The notes beneath the pieces are model-generated. The model saw nothing but the letters and a program-made list of their open reading frames with translations, was not told the origin of the DNA and ran no database searches. DNA of 64,000 nucleotides from Cinnamomum chago (taxonomy: Eukaryota; Streptophyta; Magnoliopsida; Laurales; Lauraceae), in assembly GCA_038049695.1 (NCBI GenBank), contig CP142452.1, positions 35,700,501 through 35,764,500 of the forward strand. The letters are read 5' to 3'. The position numbers and the translations under genes were made by a program. Positions 20,999 to 32,161 of the stretch are shown piece after piece. The number at the start of each line of letters is the position of its first letter. The stretch's first letter is position 1.

Positions 20999-23459
20999 CT
21001 TCATCAATGGTTTCCTCCTCTCGACTCCTGACATCTCTTCAGTAGTGGTGAGAGGGACTTCTAAATCGGGAGAGTCTTTATGCCGTCTCTTATTACGGCA
21101 CTGCCCTCTTTTCCTCTTGCTCCTATGGATCGGTTTACTTAAAGTAACCGCCCCATTGTCAAAGTCAGGATCTCTGCTTGATGCCTCACCGGATGGTCTA
21201 CCCTTTCCAGTGGACTCCATGGAACTCTTCTTCAGTTCCGCTTGCACCAAGCGTCGATCTCGGCTTCCTCCTCTTTGAGCCGTTTCAAGACCTCACTAGG
21301 TATCTCTTGTACAGCTCCTGCTCTGATGATGTCCTGCTCATTGAGAAAGCCGATCTTGTGCTTCTCTCAGGAAAGGAAAACCAGAACTTCCTCTCGACGA
21401 ACTCCATCTGATCTGCCAAGACCCTTCCCAGGAGATTGCTTGACATCAAGCTCCTTCTTGGAAAGCCCCCGGTACACTGAAAAGCTTTCTGCAAACCATT
21501 TCGTGAAGCCATCAGTCCAAAAAGTGGACAACTCAGGATAGGAAATCATGGCGGTCGTGTCCTCTGGCTGTAAAAGGTTCTTTCCATCGCATAAACCTCC
21601 AAAGCGCTTCACCATCCTCGAAGGCACTCCAACAACGCCTTGAGAGAAGCCCAACTGTAGCGCGAAACGCGAGGGAACATACGGCTGGATATCAACAAAA
21701 AGATGTCTCCGGTACACCATCGTACCAACACGTATGTTAACGAGCCACCCCTTTTCTGCATTGGTCAAGGAGTAATGTCTTCCCGACCTCACTCTGGTGT
21801 AATCATGGGAGGCTCCAAAATCAAAAGCCCTCTTCTGCAAACTTGGAGAAAGCTTCACTGAAGATTGCCCGATCTCGACGTCCCTGAACCATCGGATCCT
21901 CAAACGGGCAAACAAAAGAGATTCAGAAACAGTTGTCCCTCTAGCCACCCGAATCATGAAAGGGTCATCATCCTGTGCAACTCCTAAGCGGTGGAAGCCG
22001 GGACAGTGGTAAACATACCACGAATAAAAAATATGGGCTGAAAATACCCTATCATAGGGAGCCCAAGTCGAACCAGAAAAGCAGCAGCCTGCAATTTGGT
22101 ACACAAGTAGGAGTAAAGAGCTGGCACCAAAGCCAACCGCTCTCCAAACGCCATCTGACAAGCCAAAAAAATACAATGCGGCCTGATGTGTGTTTCTTCT
22201 CCTCCAGCGAAAATAGCCTCACCCAACCAATAAGTGAGTTAAACAGCAAGATCTCTTCGCAGTGCAATATCAGGACAAATGACGTTTGTACTCTCGAAGA
22301 ACTTCTTCAAGTCATCCTGCATAACGTAGATCCTCTTCAAACCTGGGTTCTTGGCCCTAGCATCTTGGGCCATACCTTCCGAAGACTCTCCGCCGTCAAA
22401 GAAGTTGGAGCTAGAATTCTTCCAACTGCTACACCTGACTTTAGAGCCCTCCTTTTCCTTCAAAAAATCATAGAAGGCGACAAGCTGAAAATACAGGAGC
22501 CTGAACTCCTCAGACTACTCCTCAAGAACGCTGTCAATAGGTATGAACTCCTCATAGAGTTTGCCAATGATAGGCAGCCTGGTGATGACGCTTAATTCCT
22601 TCAAAGTAAAACCAATCTCACCGTTCGTCACGATGAAGGTGTTGGTTTGTGGAAGGAATGACTCTAGCATGGCCATGAAGGCCTCATCAGAGAAAACCAT
22701 GGTCTTCCGAAAAGCACAAACTGCGTCAAAGATCCCGGCCTCCTTCAAAATGGCTCCACCAACCTGTAGGGTGTGATCAGTCCATGATTCCCAACTCGAA
22801 TCAACACTGAAACGGTCACGAAGTCGAAAAGGCTTCACCCAACTGCTGCCGTCACCTCGAAAAATGCCAAGACCAACCGGTCTCAAATTGACCGACTGAT
22901 GGTCAGAGCCCTGGTAGCCACTAGAGGGCATCAACATGTTCATACAGACGGGCGACTTCTCCGCATACCCGGAAGGGCCACCAAAAAAAAACCTCGGTCT
23001 TTATCACATTGGTCCTCTTCACCTAGCTTGGAGGATCCTCCCCTTGGGACACGTGGGAGAAAGACTCATGATGGATACAGTCCGATCAAAGGTCGACTGG
23101 GTAGAAATAGTTCTCTCACCACCATCAGCTGTGTAAGAGAACTGAAAACAACCCCTTTGGTACGTCAAGTCGTCAGGGACTGCATCGCCAAAGAAGAAGG
23201 TAGGCTTGAGTACAATGCTCTGATCGTCCATGACCCAAGGACGATTGCTTACCATAATTCTGTAAAACTCCTCATCCTTGAGAGCGATCAATCGCTGTCT
23301 CATCTCATCGCGGTTGAGGGAGTCGCACTCTTCCAAGTTTCTCTACACAAACTGGACCTTCTCCCAGGCCTACTTTACAGCCACATTAGGAGACTTGGTA
23401 GACCGACGAGGTGCATCAGTAACAGGCTCTTTGCCTTTGTTTGTTCTAGAGGAACTACC

Positions 23460-25148
23460 TGTAGAGGATGAAAAGAAAAAAATCAATCATTAAAATGTCA
23501 GAATTTTACTAAAGAAAAATCCTAGCGAAATTTGTGCATGATTCCAGGACAATTCTGAAGAAAAGGGAAACATCCCGAAGAAAATAGGAAGCTTGAAGAT
23601 GAGCTCAACACAGCTGCAAGCTCAATGAAGCATCCTCGAAGAAGGTTTGAACTCAAACGTTGCTGCGAGATCAAACAAATCTCATCAAATCTCTACAAGC
23701 TTGAAGAAGGGCTCAACATCGCTGTGAGCTCCAAACTTCGAAACTTGCAAAGCTCCTCAAAATCCAGCAAGATCAGGAAATGGCTCAACATTGCTGCGAG
23801 CTCCAACTCCCAAAACTTGTAAAAGATTTCTCCGTATGCATCATCATGCTCCCAATCAATTTACTAAAAAGCATGCATCCAAAAAATCATCATGCATTAG
23901 ATGCTAGGAAAACTTTAACCAAAGTTTGATCAATTCCAACCCAACTTGGTCAAAACCAATCAAACTTTGTCAAAGTCAAAATTCATGTTGACTTGACCTA
24001 GAGATTCTAGCCTTTTATCTTGATGCATAAAAAAAAGAAGAGAAAGAATGACAATATGCATGAACATCTTGGAATGCATAAACCTCATCATCATGGTGTA
24101 TAAACCTCATTATCATGGTGTGCAAAAAAAAAAAAAAAAAAAAAAAGAGAAGCAAAAAAAAAAAAAAGGAGAGAGAAGTTTAAAACAAAAAAATCTTTTG
24201 GGCAATAGGTCGTGGCCCACTGCCACGTGGTAGTACGGCCAGGTCCGTACAGCCAAGGAAAAAAAAACGTGCAAAAAAACAAACGTCAGCAAAAAAAAAA
24301 AAAAGCACGTGAAAGAAAAAAGAAAAAGAAAAAACGTGAGAAAAAAGGGGGGAAAAGAAAAAAAAAGAAAGAAAAGAAAAGAAAAGAAAAAGAATTCTAC
24401 ATCTACGTGGAATTTCTTGTGGAGGAAGAAAACTTACTTGAAGCCATTGATGGAGAAGAAGAAGAAAAGCTTGAAGATCTTTGAAGAAGAAGGAGAATTC
24501 TTAATCTTGGAGCACTCTTGCAAAGAAAGAAAGCAATGAAGCAAAGATCCAATCTCCTCTTGCTTTTATAGAAGAGAGCAAATCAAAAGAGGAAACAAGG
24601 AGAAAAGAAAGGAGGTAAGTGCTAAAAATTAGCAACCTTCCAAGAAAAAAAGATTTGAGATATTCTCTCCCAAAGAGAAGATTCCTTGAGAAATTTTCTC
24701 CAAAAAGAAAGGGAATGAGAAATATTCTCTCCCAAAGAGAGATACATTGAGAAAATCTCTCCCAAAAGAAAGGAAACTTGAGAGATTCTTTCTAAGTAAG
24801 AATATTTTTAGATATTCTCTATCCAAAAGAGATATTTTTAGATATTCTTTACAAAATGACACCATGTGAGATCTAAGCCATCTTTAAAAGCTTAAGGTCC
24901 CATGGGCAAGCCCACATGAGTCAGGTTTGACCACCTAGGCACTAAAAGGGACCTCCTTTCAAAAAAATTCCTCTTACCAAGAGCATACAAAATAGTTTCA
25001 TGCCTTTTTTGAGTCGATTGAACCATTCAAAAAAATAAATAGAGAGAGAAAGCCTCATGAGTTTCCAAAAAACCAAACCATCCAACCTCATGAACTAAAT
25101 TAAGCCAAAATCTTGAAATTGACAACCCACAAAAAACCAAACTCTAGT
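23460..25148 (+). other. A1 3' non-coding region: gene-free, low-complexity and short repeats
   Basis: A T-rich stretch ending cctctacag (minus strand) at 23460 suggests a further intron upstream of the antisense gene; I do not see its first exon. Four diverged units with CTCAACA-n-GCTGcGAGCTC lie near 23605, 23650, 23708 and 23785. From 24120 to 24420 there is extreme A/G-rich sequence whose Lys-rich open frames are not genes. From 24640 to 24860 the motif tattctctcccaaagaga recurs every 30-50 bp. The remainder shows nothing recognisable. Confidence 0.6.
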
Positions 25149-25440
25149 CCCCTAACTTGCCACATAAAGCTTGTTAGGTCACAAGGCCAAAACAAAAAAT
25201 CCTAACCCCCTAGCTTGCCACATACAGCTTGTTAGGTCACAAGTTCAAAACCAAATCTGACCCCCAAAATGCCACATACAGTTTGTTAGGTCACAAGGTC
25301 AAAATCCAAAAAAAATTAAACCCCGACCCCCGAACTTGCCACATACAGCTCGTTGCGTCACAAGGTAAAAAAAAACCAAAAATCCTTCTTGATCGCCTAA
25401 TGCGCCACATAAAGCCCTTAGGTTTACAAGGTCAAAAGGA
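25149..25440 (+). repeat. Five ~60-bp tandem units upstream of the A1 polypurine tract
   Basis: Units start near 25149, 25207, 25261, 25321 and 25385. Each holds a C-rich run, TGCCACATAmAGc, tTGTTAGGTCACAAGG or a variant, and an A-rich tail. No coding content. Confidence 0.8.
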
Positions 25441-25658
25441 AAACCCAAAATCCAAAACCTAAATCCAACTCCCTCATGTCATTTTCAAAATTTTGCCTTG
25501 AGATGGTACGTGATCTCTCCCACTACCATAAAATCCCCTTGGAAACTCAAAAGGCTAGTAAAAATAAATGCTCAAAAACTCTTGGTCAAATCAAAAGGCT
25601 CTCCTTTAAGTTTCTCTTCGAGGCACATCGACTCCAAAAGCTACTCGTCACTGTACCT

Positions 25659-25670
25659 CGAGGGGGCATT
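25659..25670 (+). other. Polypurine tract of A1
   Basis: cgagggggcatt ends at the TG of the middle LTR. The G-rich run next to the LTR is the expected plus-strand priming site. Confidence 0.7.
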
Positions 25671-25825
25671 TGTTGACACCAAAAATGTCACTTTACCTCT
25701 TCAAACATCAAAAAGCTACATGAAGCCGCGTACTACTACAAACGGGCAATGCTGCTTCAAGCATCAGAACTTGTCAGAATCAAACAAAAGCTGCAAGATC
25801 CTCCAAGACAACCAAATGAGGAGTT

Positions 25826-26470
25826 CACATGAAGTTTCAGAGCATTCCGACATCATTTGGTCTAATTCACTCCTCCGGCAACCAAACAGGCGCTCCTGGC
25901 GGTGGTGGTGTCAAAGACACTAAAACTTCAATCTGAGCCTACAGATGGTCTCAAAATACCTCCAAAAGGCTCCACGTCAAATTTCATGTCATTCCGGCAA
26001 CGTTTGACCCGACTTTAACACTTCGAAAGAAAATCAAGCCTCTCGACGGCGAGAACGACCGGGACCATTACTCATCAAACGGAGCACATGGACGGCTTCA
26101 ACATGCTTCCAAAGGGCTGCACGTCAAATTTTAGGTCGTTTCAACAACGTTTGACCCTACTTTGACGCTCCGAAAGAAAATCAAGCCTCTCGGCGGCGGA
26201 GCACCTCGGGACCATGACATCCAAATCGGAGCTAATGGATCATCTCAAAATGACTCCAATAGGCTCCCTGTCAAATTTCAAGTCAATCGGACATCAGTTG
26301 ACGGCACATCAAAGCGCGACATCTTCCTCGCGGTAAAATCAAGTCTAGCAGCGACGGGACTCCAAACGGCTTCAAAACTCAAACAAAAGCCCATGGTTGG
26401 TCCTATCTACTGCTCAGGATGCCTCACGTCAAATTTTAGGTCATTCTGACATCGTTTGACCTAGTTCGAC
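25826..26470 (+). repeat. ~150-bp internal repeats in LTR A (U3)
   Basis: Units begin near 25826, 25976, 26130, 26270 and 26430 with CaCGTCAAATTTyAgGTCattc, followed by CAaCGTTTGAC. The two best continue with cgaaagaaaatcaagcctct. In the right LTR (57786-58540) the array has the same type of units plus an extra, rearranged one. Confidence 0.7.
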
Positions 26471-27382
26471 TCTTGACAAAAATCGGCAACTCTACGCGGC
26501 AAAGTCTTCGACTTTTCAAAAAAATAGGAAACTTTGTGCTCTGATTTGCACGACTTCTCGTCTGGTTTTCTACAGGAGAATCAGGCCAAAAAATGAGAAA
26601 AAATGTCAAGGAAAATACAGGAGAAAAAAAGAAACAAAAAGCTCAAAAAACAACCAACAAAGGTGCGACCAAATGGGAGAAAGTCCCCGGCAACCCTGGA
26701 AATCTGGGTTGCCGGATTTCCGTTGGAAGAACCGTTTTCCGTCCTTTCTCATGTTTCAGGAGTTCCAGCCCCTGTGATTTTCTGAAAATCTAATTTTTGA
26801 TGCTCGGAAACGACTGATCTTTGTCTACATCTCGGATCTGCCGTCAAGAGCATGAAATCGTCATTGATCGCTCCAAGATCACCAACTGGCCGATGAAGAA
26901 AGTACACTTTTTGTCTGACCGATCAAGAAATCGACAAGACAGATGGTATTGGCCTGTTGTTAGCAATCTATGACTGAAGTTGCATGATCATCCGACATTG
27001 ATCAACATGAAAATCCATCGTCGATCATCGCAAAAAGAATTCCAAAAGACGCGGCACGGCCCGCGACTCTTCAAATCCCCGGCGACCATGTAATGCTGTT
27101 AATTAACCCAACTAAATGCAGTATTAACTCATTATTTTAGATAGCCTAATCAGATTCAAGGAAATAGGAGTTACAAGTCAAAGCCATATATAGCATTAAA
27201 TCTATGAAACTCCTCTCATCATTGAGATTAAAGGCAATTAAAAGCCCATCATTCTCCATTGGCCAATCAGATTCAAGGAAAAAGGAGTTGCAAAATCAAG
27301 AAATAAAAACTTGTAACTCCTCCCATCATGAAGCTTTAAAGCCATCGATGCTCATAAACCCTCCAAATGGCTACCAAAGGCC

Positions 27383-27390
27383 TATAAATA
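27383..27390 (+). promoter_or_regulatory. TATA box of LTR A
   Basis: TATAAATA within ggcctataaatagg. It is conserved at 59464-59471 in the right LTR, and as TATAAAAG at 60846-60853 in the older fragment. This conservation in three copies supports it as the element promoter. Confidence 0.65.
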
Positions 27391-28185
27391 GGAGATCATT
27401 TCAAGAAGAATGGATCAAGAAATACATCCAGAAAAATCGGAGAGAATTAGCCAGGAAGATCATCCAGAAGCCCTGCTACTCTGAAGAAACTCTGCTGCAA
27501 CAAACACCAAAAGGTGATTGAAGTCCCTTGGGGGCACTCCCCCCCAAGAAAAAGCCTTCTATTCTCCTATTCAAAATGGCCAAGACACGGCTCTTTACCC
27601 CGTCTCTTCATTTTTTATTGGGTATAGGACCTTCCCTTGGTCTTTATCCTCTAAAAAACTGAAGTCCAAGCCAAGTCAAAAAAATCAAAGCATCAAGCGT
27701 TCTAATCTCAAGGACGATGGCGAAGTCCATACATGACTTGCGACCGTCGATCTGAATGAGACCCCACAACCTCCTGAGAAGTCAAATTCTCTTTCTTGCT
27801 TTTCTATTGTACTTTGTATTTTCTTTAAGAGACAAAGAAAATCACAATTCTTGTCTTTCATTTTGATGAGATTTGTAAATCGCCTTTCACGGCAAACAAA
27901 ATCGCCTTTCACGGCAAGCAAAATCGCCTCTAACGGCATCCAAAAAAAAAACTGTCTCTTTTCTTAAATATATGTGCAATGGAAAGTTAGAAAAAGGTTG
28001 ATTTCCTTTCTACTTGCGAAGGTGGATCTCCGGATCACCATTTCTAAATTCCAAGTAGAATATAAAATCTGGCATACCCGTACAAAAATATTGATGCCCT
28101 TTTTTCTCCCCCTTTCTTCCCTCCATTCGGCCTTTCTCGATGACCCCGGAGACAGATGGGAGAGATGGGAAAATCGGGTCCATCA

Positions 28186-29466
28186 AACTGGCATACCCAG
28201 TGGGACCCCGTTCATTTGAGAACGTGATGCTTGAATTCTTAGGCTCTTTTCTAGTTGGTGGCCTATGTTGGATCTTGCATAAAAAAAAAATGAGATTGGA
28301 TTTTTGGAAATTTTCTACCTTTGAACTTATTTCCATTCTTTCTCATTTCAGAAAAAAAAAGAAATTTGATTTCTCTTTTTTGGCACACTTTAAGAAACTT
28401 TAATCCTCTCCTCCTTGAACTTGATAGCTCATAGAAATGTTCGCAGTTATTGTTCTTATCGGGGAATGGGCCATCTTTTCTCTTTGATGAGTCCGATAGG
28501 GATTTCCAAAAAAACACTTCAAAAAAAAAAAAACTCCTTCAAAAAAATTTCTTTTTTTTCTGAATCAAATTTGAGAAAGTTTGGTCCCCCTCCTTTTCGA
28601 ATTTAGCGCTCGCAAAAATGTTTGAGCCCTTATTCAGATTGGGGTTCTCTTTGATGAATCCATTAAAAAAATAAAAAAAAAATTCAAAACCCAATAAGGT
28701 TGCACCAATTGTGTTCTTTGACCAAAGTGGATCTAAGAAAAGCATTGTCCAGAGTGTGGAGACAGCTAGACTGTTCGAGGCAAGGGTCCTCCAAACGGGT
28801 TCATTAAGTAATCCTGCCCTTACCTGGGGGCTGATCTATCTACTAAGGTTTCATTAGACCGAATTGAAAACCTTCGGGTTTCTTTCAAAAAAAAAAAAAC
28901 AAATTTTCGAAAATTTTTTTTTATAAAAATCGTCATTTTTGGGTTTACATCTGAGAAATCTTGGTTCACTCCTTTTCAGATTTAGCGCTCACAGAAATGT
29001 TTGAGCCCTTATTTGGATTGGAACACCATCTGCTCTCTTTTATGAATCCAATTTTGACCTTTCAAAAATCCCATCTCGTGTCTATTCCAAGGAAGCGATT
29101 TGCAACATTTGTGCCTAGCGGTGCTAATACGCCATTTCGGGTCTACTGTATTCACGACCGACACATTTGTATCTCCAACCTTTTATCATCTTACCTCGAG
29201 TGAGCCTCGCTTCTCGGTAATTTGAATTAAGGTCTGCAATTGCTTCTAGCAGTCACTGGAATGCTCGCTCTGAGCCTCCTGTACTTGCGTTCAGAACAAT
29301 TGTATCCTCTATGGCTTTTTGCCTTCTTCACCTCGTTTGGACTGGACCATGTTCCCTTGAGCGATTTGAAAAGACAAAACCATAGTTCTTTCCCATTTAT
29401 GATCACTGTATTCTTGTGATTACTAATGGATGTGGTCTTGTTTCAGAAGTTTTCCAAAAACTAACA
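28186..29466 (+). other. A2 untranslated leader
   Basis: Equivalent to 656-1946, with the same three ~75-bp repeats (near 28427, 28590 and 28980) and the cttgtttcag splice-like site before the gag ATG. No gene seen. Confidence 0.55.
28189..28206 (+). other. Primer-binding site of A2
   Basis: TGGCATACCCAGTGGGAC, three bases after the LTR end, with the same spacing as in A1. It differs from the A1 site at two positions, both C/T or G/A changes. Confidence 0.6.
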
Positions 29467-32156
29467 ATGGCAGCTTCATTAACCATCACTTTTGATGAGA
29501 ACAAGTATCAGCTCATGCTCCAAGAGAAGCAGAACAGGCGCACTCATAAGCGCCCTGCTAGCTGCCGAAGTGTCACCTCCCTCGGCAAATCTTAGAACAC
29601 TAGGTCGACCTTTACTCCCCGGACTATCATCTTCGGGTCACTGGGACCGTTCCCACTTCCCGTAGAGGAAACCGCATCTGCTAAGAAGCAGAAGATCGCC
29701 CCGCAACGTGTCACTGCCATGACACCAAGGGCGAACGCGAAGAAACCTGAATCTCGTGGCAACCCCACGAATCCTCAACCCGCAGAGAACCAGGTCTACG
29801 CTAAGACTTGGTCCCCAAGACCTTCATCAAAACAAAGGAGGTCCCGAACATCTGCAAAGCCAGCATACCTGGCCCCTCTAAAAGAAAACGAGTTCTATCC
29901 TCTTGCATACATGGAGGAGAAACCAGCCTCTTGCTTGACAAAGAAGGCAACCCATCATGAGCAGGATTGCTCCCACAACCCAAAAATCAAATCATACGTC
30001 AGAAGCTCAAATTGCCCGTCGCATACGTCGCCGCATGACGTATCGACAAAAGAGACTAGAGAAGCAAAGGACCCCTCATCCTACCCTCCAAGTCTCCCAA
30101 AAATGGGTTGAAAAAGAAAGACCCGATCAAATTGCTATTGTCCATATGGTTGGCAAAACCAGAAGACGTTAGAAGTCAGCAACCAAAATTCATGTCCGAC
30201 GACCGGTGACTCGTAGCGTCTCTTGGACATCCGGAAGAATCTTCTACTCCTTCAAACCAAGGACAACGGAGTAATCCTTCCTTAAGCTCTTCAAGAATGA
30301 GCCCCAACTCAGTCACCAGGACAATCTCCTCATTCGAATCACGGGGGATGAACTTCTTGGCTACAAACTCTGAGCAACCTCGCAATCCACCTCCTGATGA
30401 AACGACAGCACGCATCCAGTAGTTGGAGCAAGGTCAGCATAGGATTGAGGCTCTGATGGAAAATCTTCTTCTCGCTTTTCAGCGTCAAGAAAACAACCAA
30501 CCTCCTCCAGATAACAAGGAAAATGCAGAAAGCAGTGAGTCAAGCGCCATTGCCAAAAAGGACGTTGACGATATCCTCGCCAAAGCAAAAGAAGAGGATA
30601 CGCTGAAGGAGCATGGGATCAAGCCACCATATCCCTTATGGATGAACTCGGTCCCGTTCCCTGCAAAATTCAAACAACCTACCCTCCAAACATATACGGG
30701 GAAAGGTTCAGTTAGACAACACGTCATCCACTTCAAGTTACTGATGGGAGCTATCGCAGATCAAGATACCCTCAAGATCCGTCTCTTTGCAAGTACCCTA
30801 AAAGGTACAGCCTTCGATTGGTACTCTACTCTCCCGGATGACTCCATCCCAATTTAGAGACACGCTTCCTAACTCACTTCAAAGGTGAGGACCATCCTGT
30901 TACTATGGCACAACTCTGCACCCTAAAACAGGGAGAGAATGAGTCAACTTATGACTTCATTCACAAGTGGAAGGCGATGGCATACAAGTGCTCAGATGTG
31001 CTGCCACAAGCGTCGCTCGTTGACATCTACCGCAACAACATGAGAGTGAGAATCCGCTCCATGATTATCGGCAACAAATAAAAAAACGTGGGAGAACTCC
31101 TTTAAGCAGTTATGGAGGCTGAAACGGTGATCAAAGACCTCAGTAGTCAGCAGTCATCAAAGAAAGAACCTGCTACCATTATGACCTCAAAGCTAAAGAA
31201 AAAGGAGGTTCTTAATGTGCAAACCAAGCCAGCTCCTCGGCAGCCAAAGAAAGCTAAAAATAAAGCTCTAGGTAAGAAACTTGAACCCTCTGATACCTTC
31301 AAAGAACGAGTAAAAAAGAAATACCCGTTCGATGAAGATGTTGAAGAAATCTTCGAGGCCCTCGTAGCAAATGGTAAACTCACCTTGCCTGAGCCCAAAA
31401 GACTGGGAAATGTTGGTAAAACCAATGATCCTTGATATTGTCCATACCATCAGATGATCTCACATCCTCTCAATCAATGCTTCGTTGTGAGAGAGAAGAT
31501 TAACGAGATGTGGAAAAACGGAGTCATCGCCTTTGACAAAAACTATGGGTCTGCCTCCGTCAACATGGTGTCGTATGGACAAACTTCAAAATCACCAAAG
31601 GAGAAGACCACTACTTCCTTTAAGGTGATAAAAATGACCCAGACATCCCAGGAGTTGGTTCCTTATCCAACATCAGACGGACAATCTATATGGCTACATC
31701 CCGATCTCCTTGAAGATGAAAATCACGAGATGGTCAAAACAAAGTCTACCGCTCAACAGCGAAGGCAAGCCAAGAGACAACTCCGCAAGTTCAAGCAGCA
31801 GGGGAAAGCTCAATCAAAGCAAGAAGTACTGGAAAAGGCAGAAACCTCTTCCATTGCTTCGCTGGGGGCAACGGAAGAATCCAAGGCTTCGAAGGTGGAA
31901 AGAAAATTCATCCTTGGTGATTTCATCCCACCTCAAGTCATAAATGAAACATCGCAAAGGGCATCATACTCTTGCAATTCGGTGATTGGATTCTCCATGG
32001 ATGGATATGAGTCCAGTGACACCGACGATTGGGAGGAATCCCTTGAAACAGGAGAATACCTCTCCGACGAAGAATGGATTCCCGAATCTCACCTTATGCC
32101 GATAATCTGGTATAATCCATATCAGCAACAAGGGTCCTGGTCCGATGATGAAGGAG

Positions 32157-32161
32157 ACCAA
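32157..32161. repeat. Target-site duplication accaa, left of B1
   Basis: accaa before the TG of B1, repeated at 34378-34382. The empty site is seen in A1 at about 4877-4881. Confidence 0.95.

Larger units (their letters stand above)
19608..23459 (-). pseudogene. Antisense plant mobile domain (PMD)-like gene with introns, carried by element A1
   Basis: A multi-exon gene runs opposite to gag-pol. From the 5' side: 23459-23019 (GSSSRTNKGKEPV..., then NRDEMRQRLIALKDEEFYR); 22943-22515, which holds the PMD signature block (SDEAFMAMLESFLPQTNTF, GEIGFTLKELSVITRLPIIG); 22514-21984 with CIFLACQMAFGERLALVPAL; 22176-21367 with the C-terminal PMD-like region; an acidic, Ser-rich linker across three candidate introns (21250-20355); and a C-terminal Glu/Arg/Leu-rich coiled coil, 20165-19608, ending at the TGA at 19608. 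At least three TAG stops (near 23380, 23350 and 22513) and two or more frameshifts break it. PMD proteins such as MAIN and MAIL1 act in plant silencing and gene expression, and PMD copies inside gypsy elements are known; this copy's role is inferred only. Expression is unproven. Confidence 0.7.
25671..28185 (+). repeat. Shared middle LTR of element A (3' LTR of A1, 5' LTR of A2)
   Basis: 2515 bp from TGTTGACACC to the terminal ccatca. It is the only complete A LTR in the window. It contains about five diverged ~150-bp units (25826-26470), a TATA box at 27383-27390 and, near the 3' end, three copies of cgcctttcacggca or variants (27876-27932). A polypurine tract flanks it on the left and a primer-binding site on the right. 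Confidence 0.9.

Noticed and set aside
24120-24320. Poly-A tracts as tails of retroposed genes or LINEs
   Set aside because: The runs sit inside the A1 3' region with no upstream coding sequence and no target duplication.
24212-24539. Lys/Glu-rich open frames
   Set aside because: They lie in an A/G-rich low-complexity tract and have no protein-like composition.
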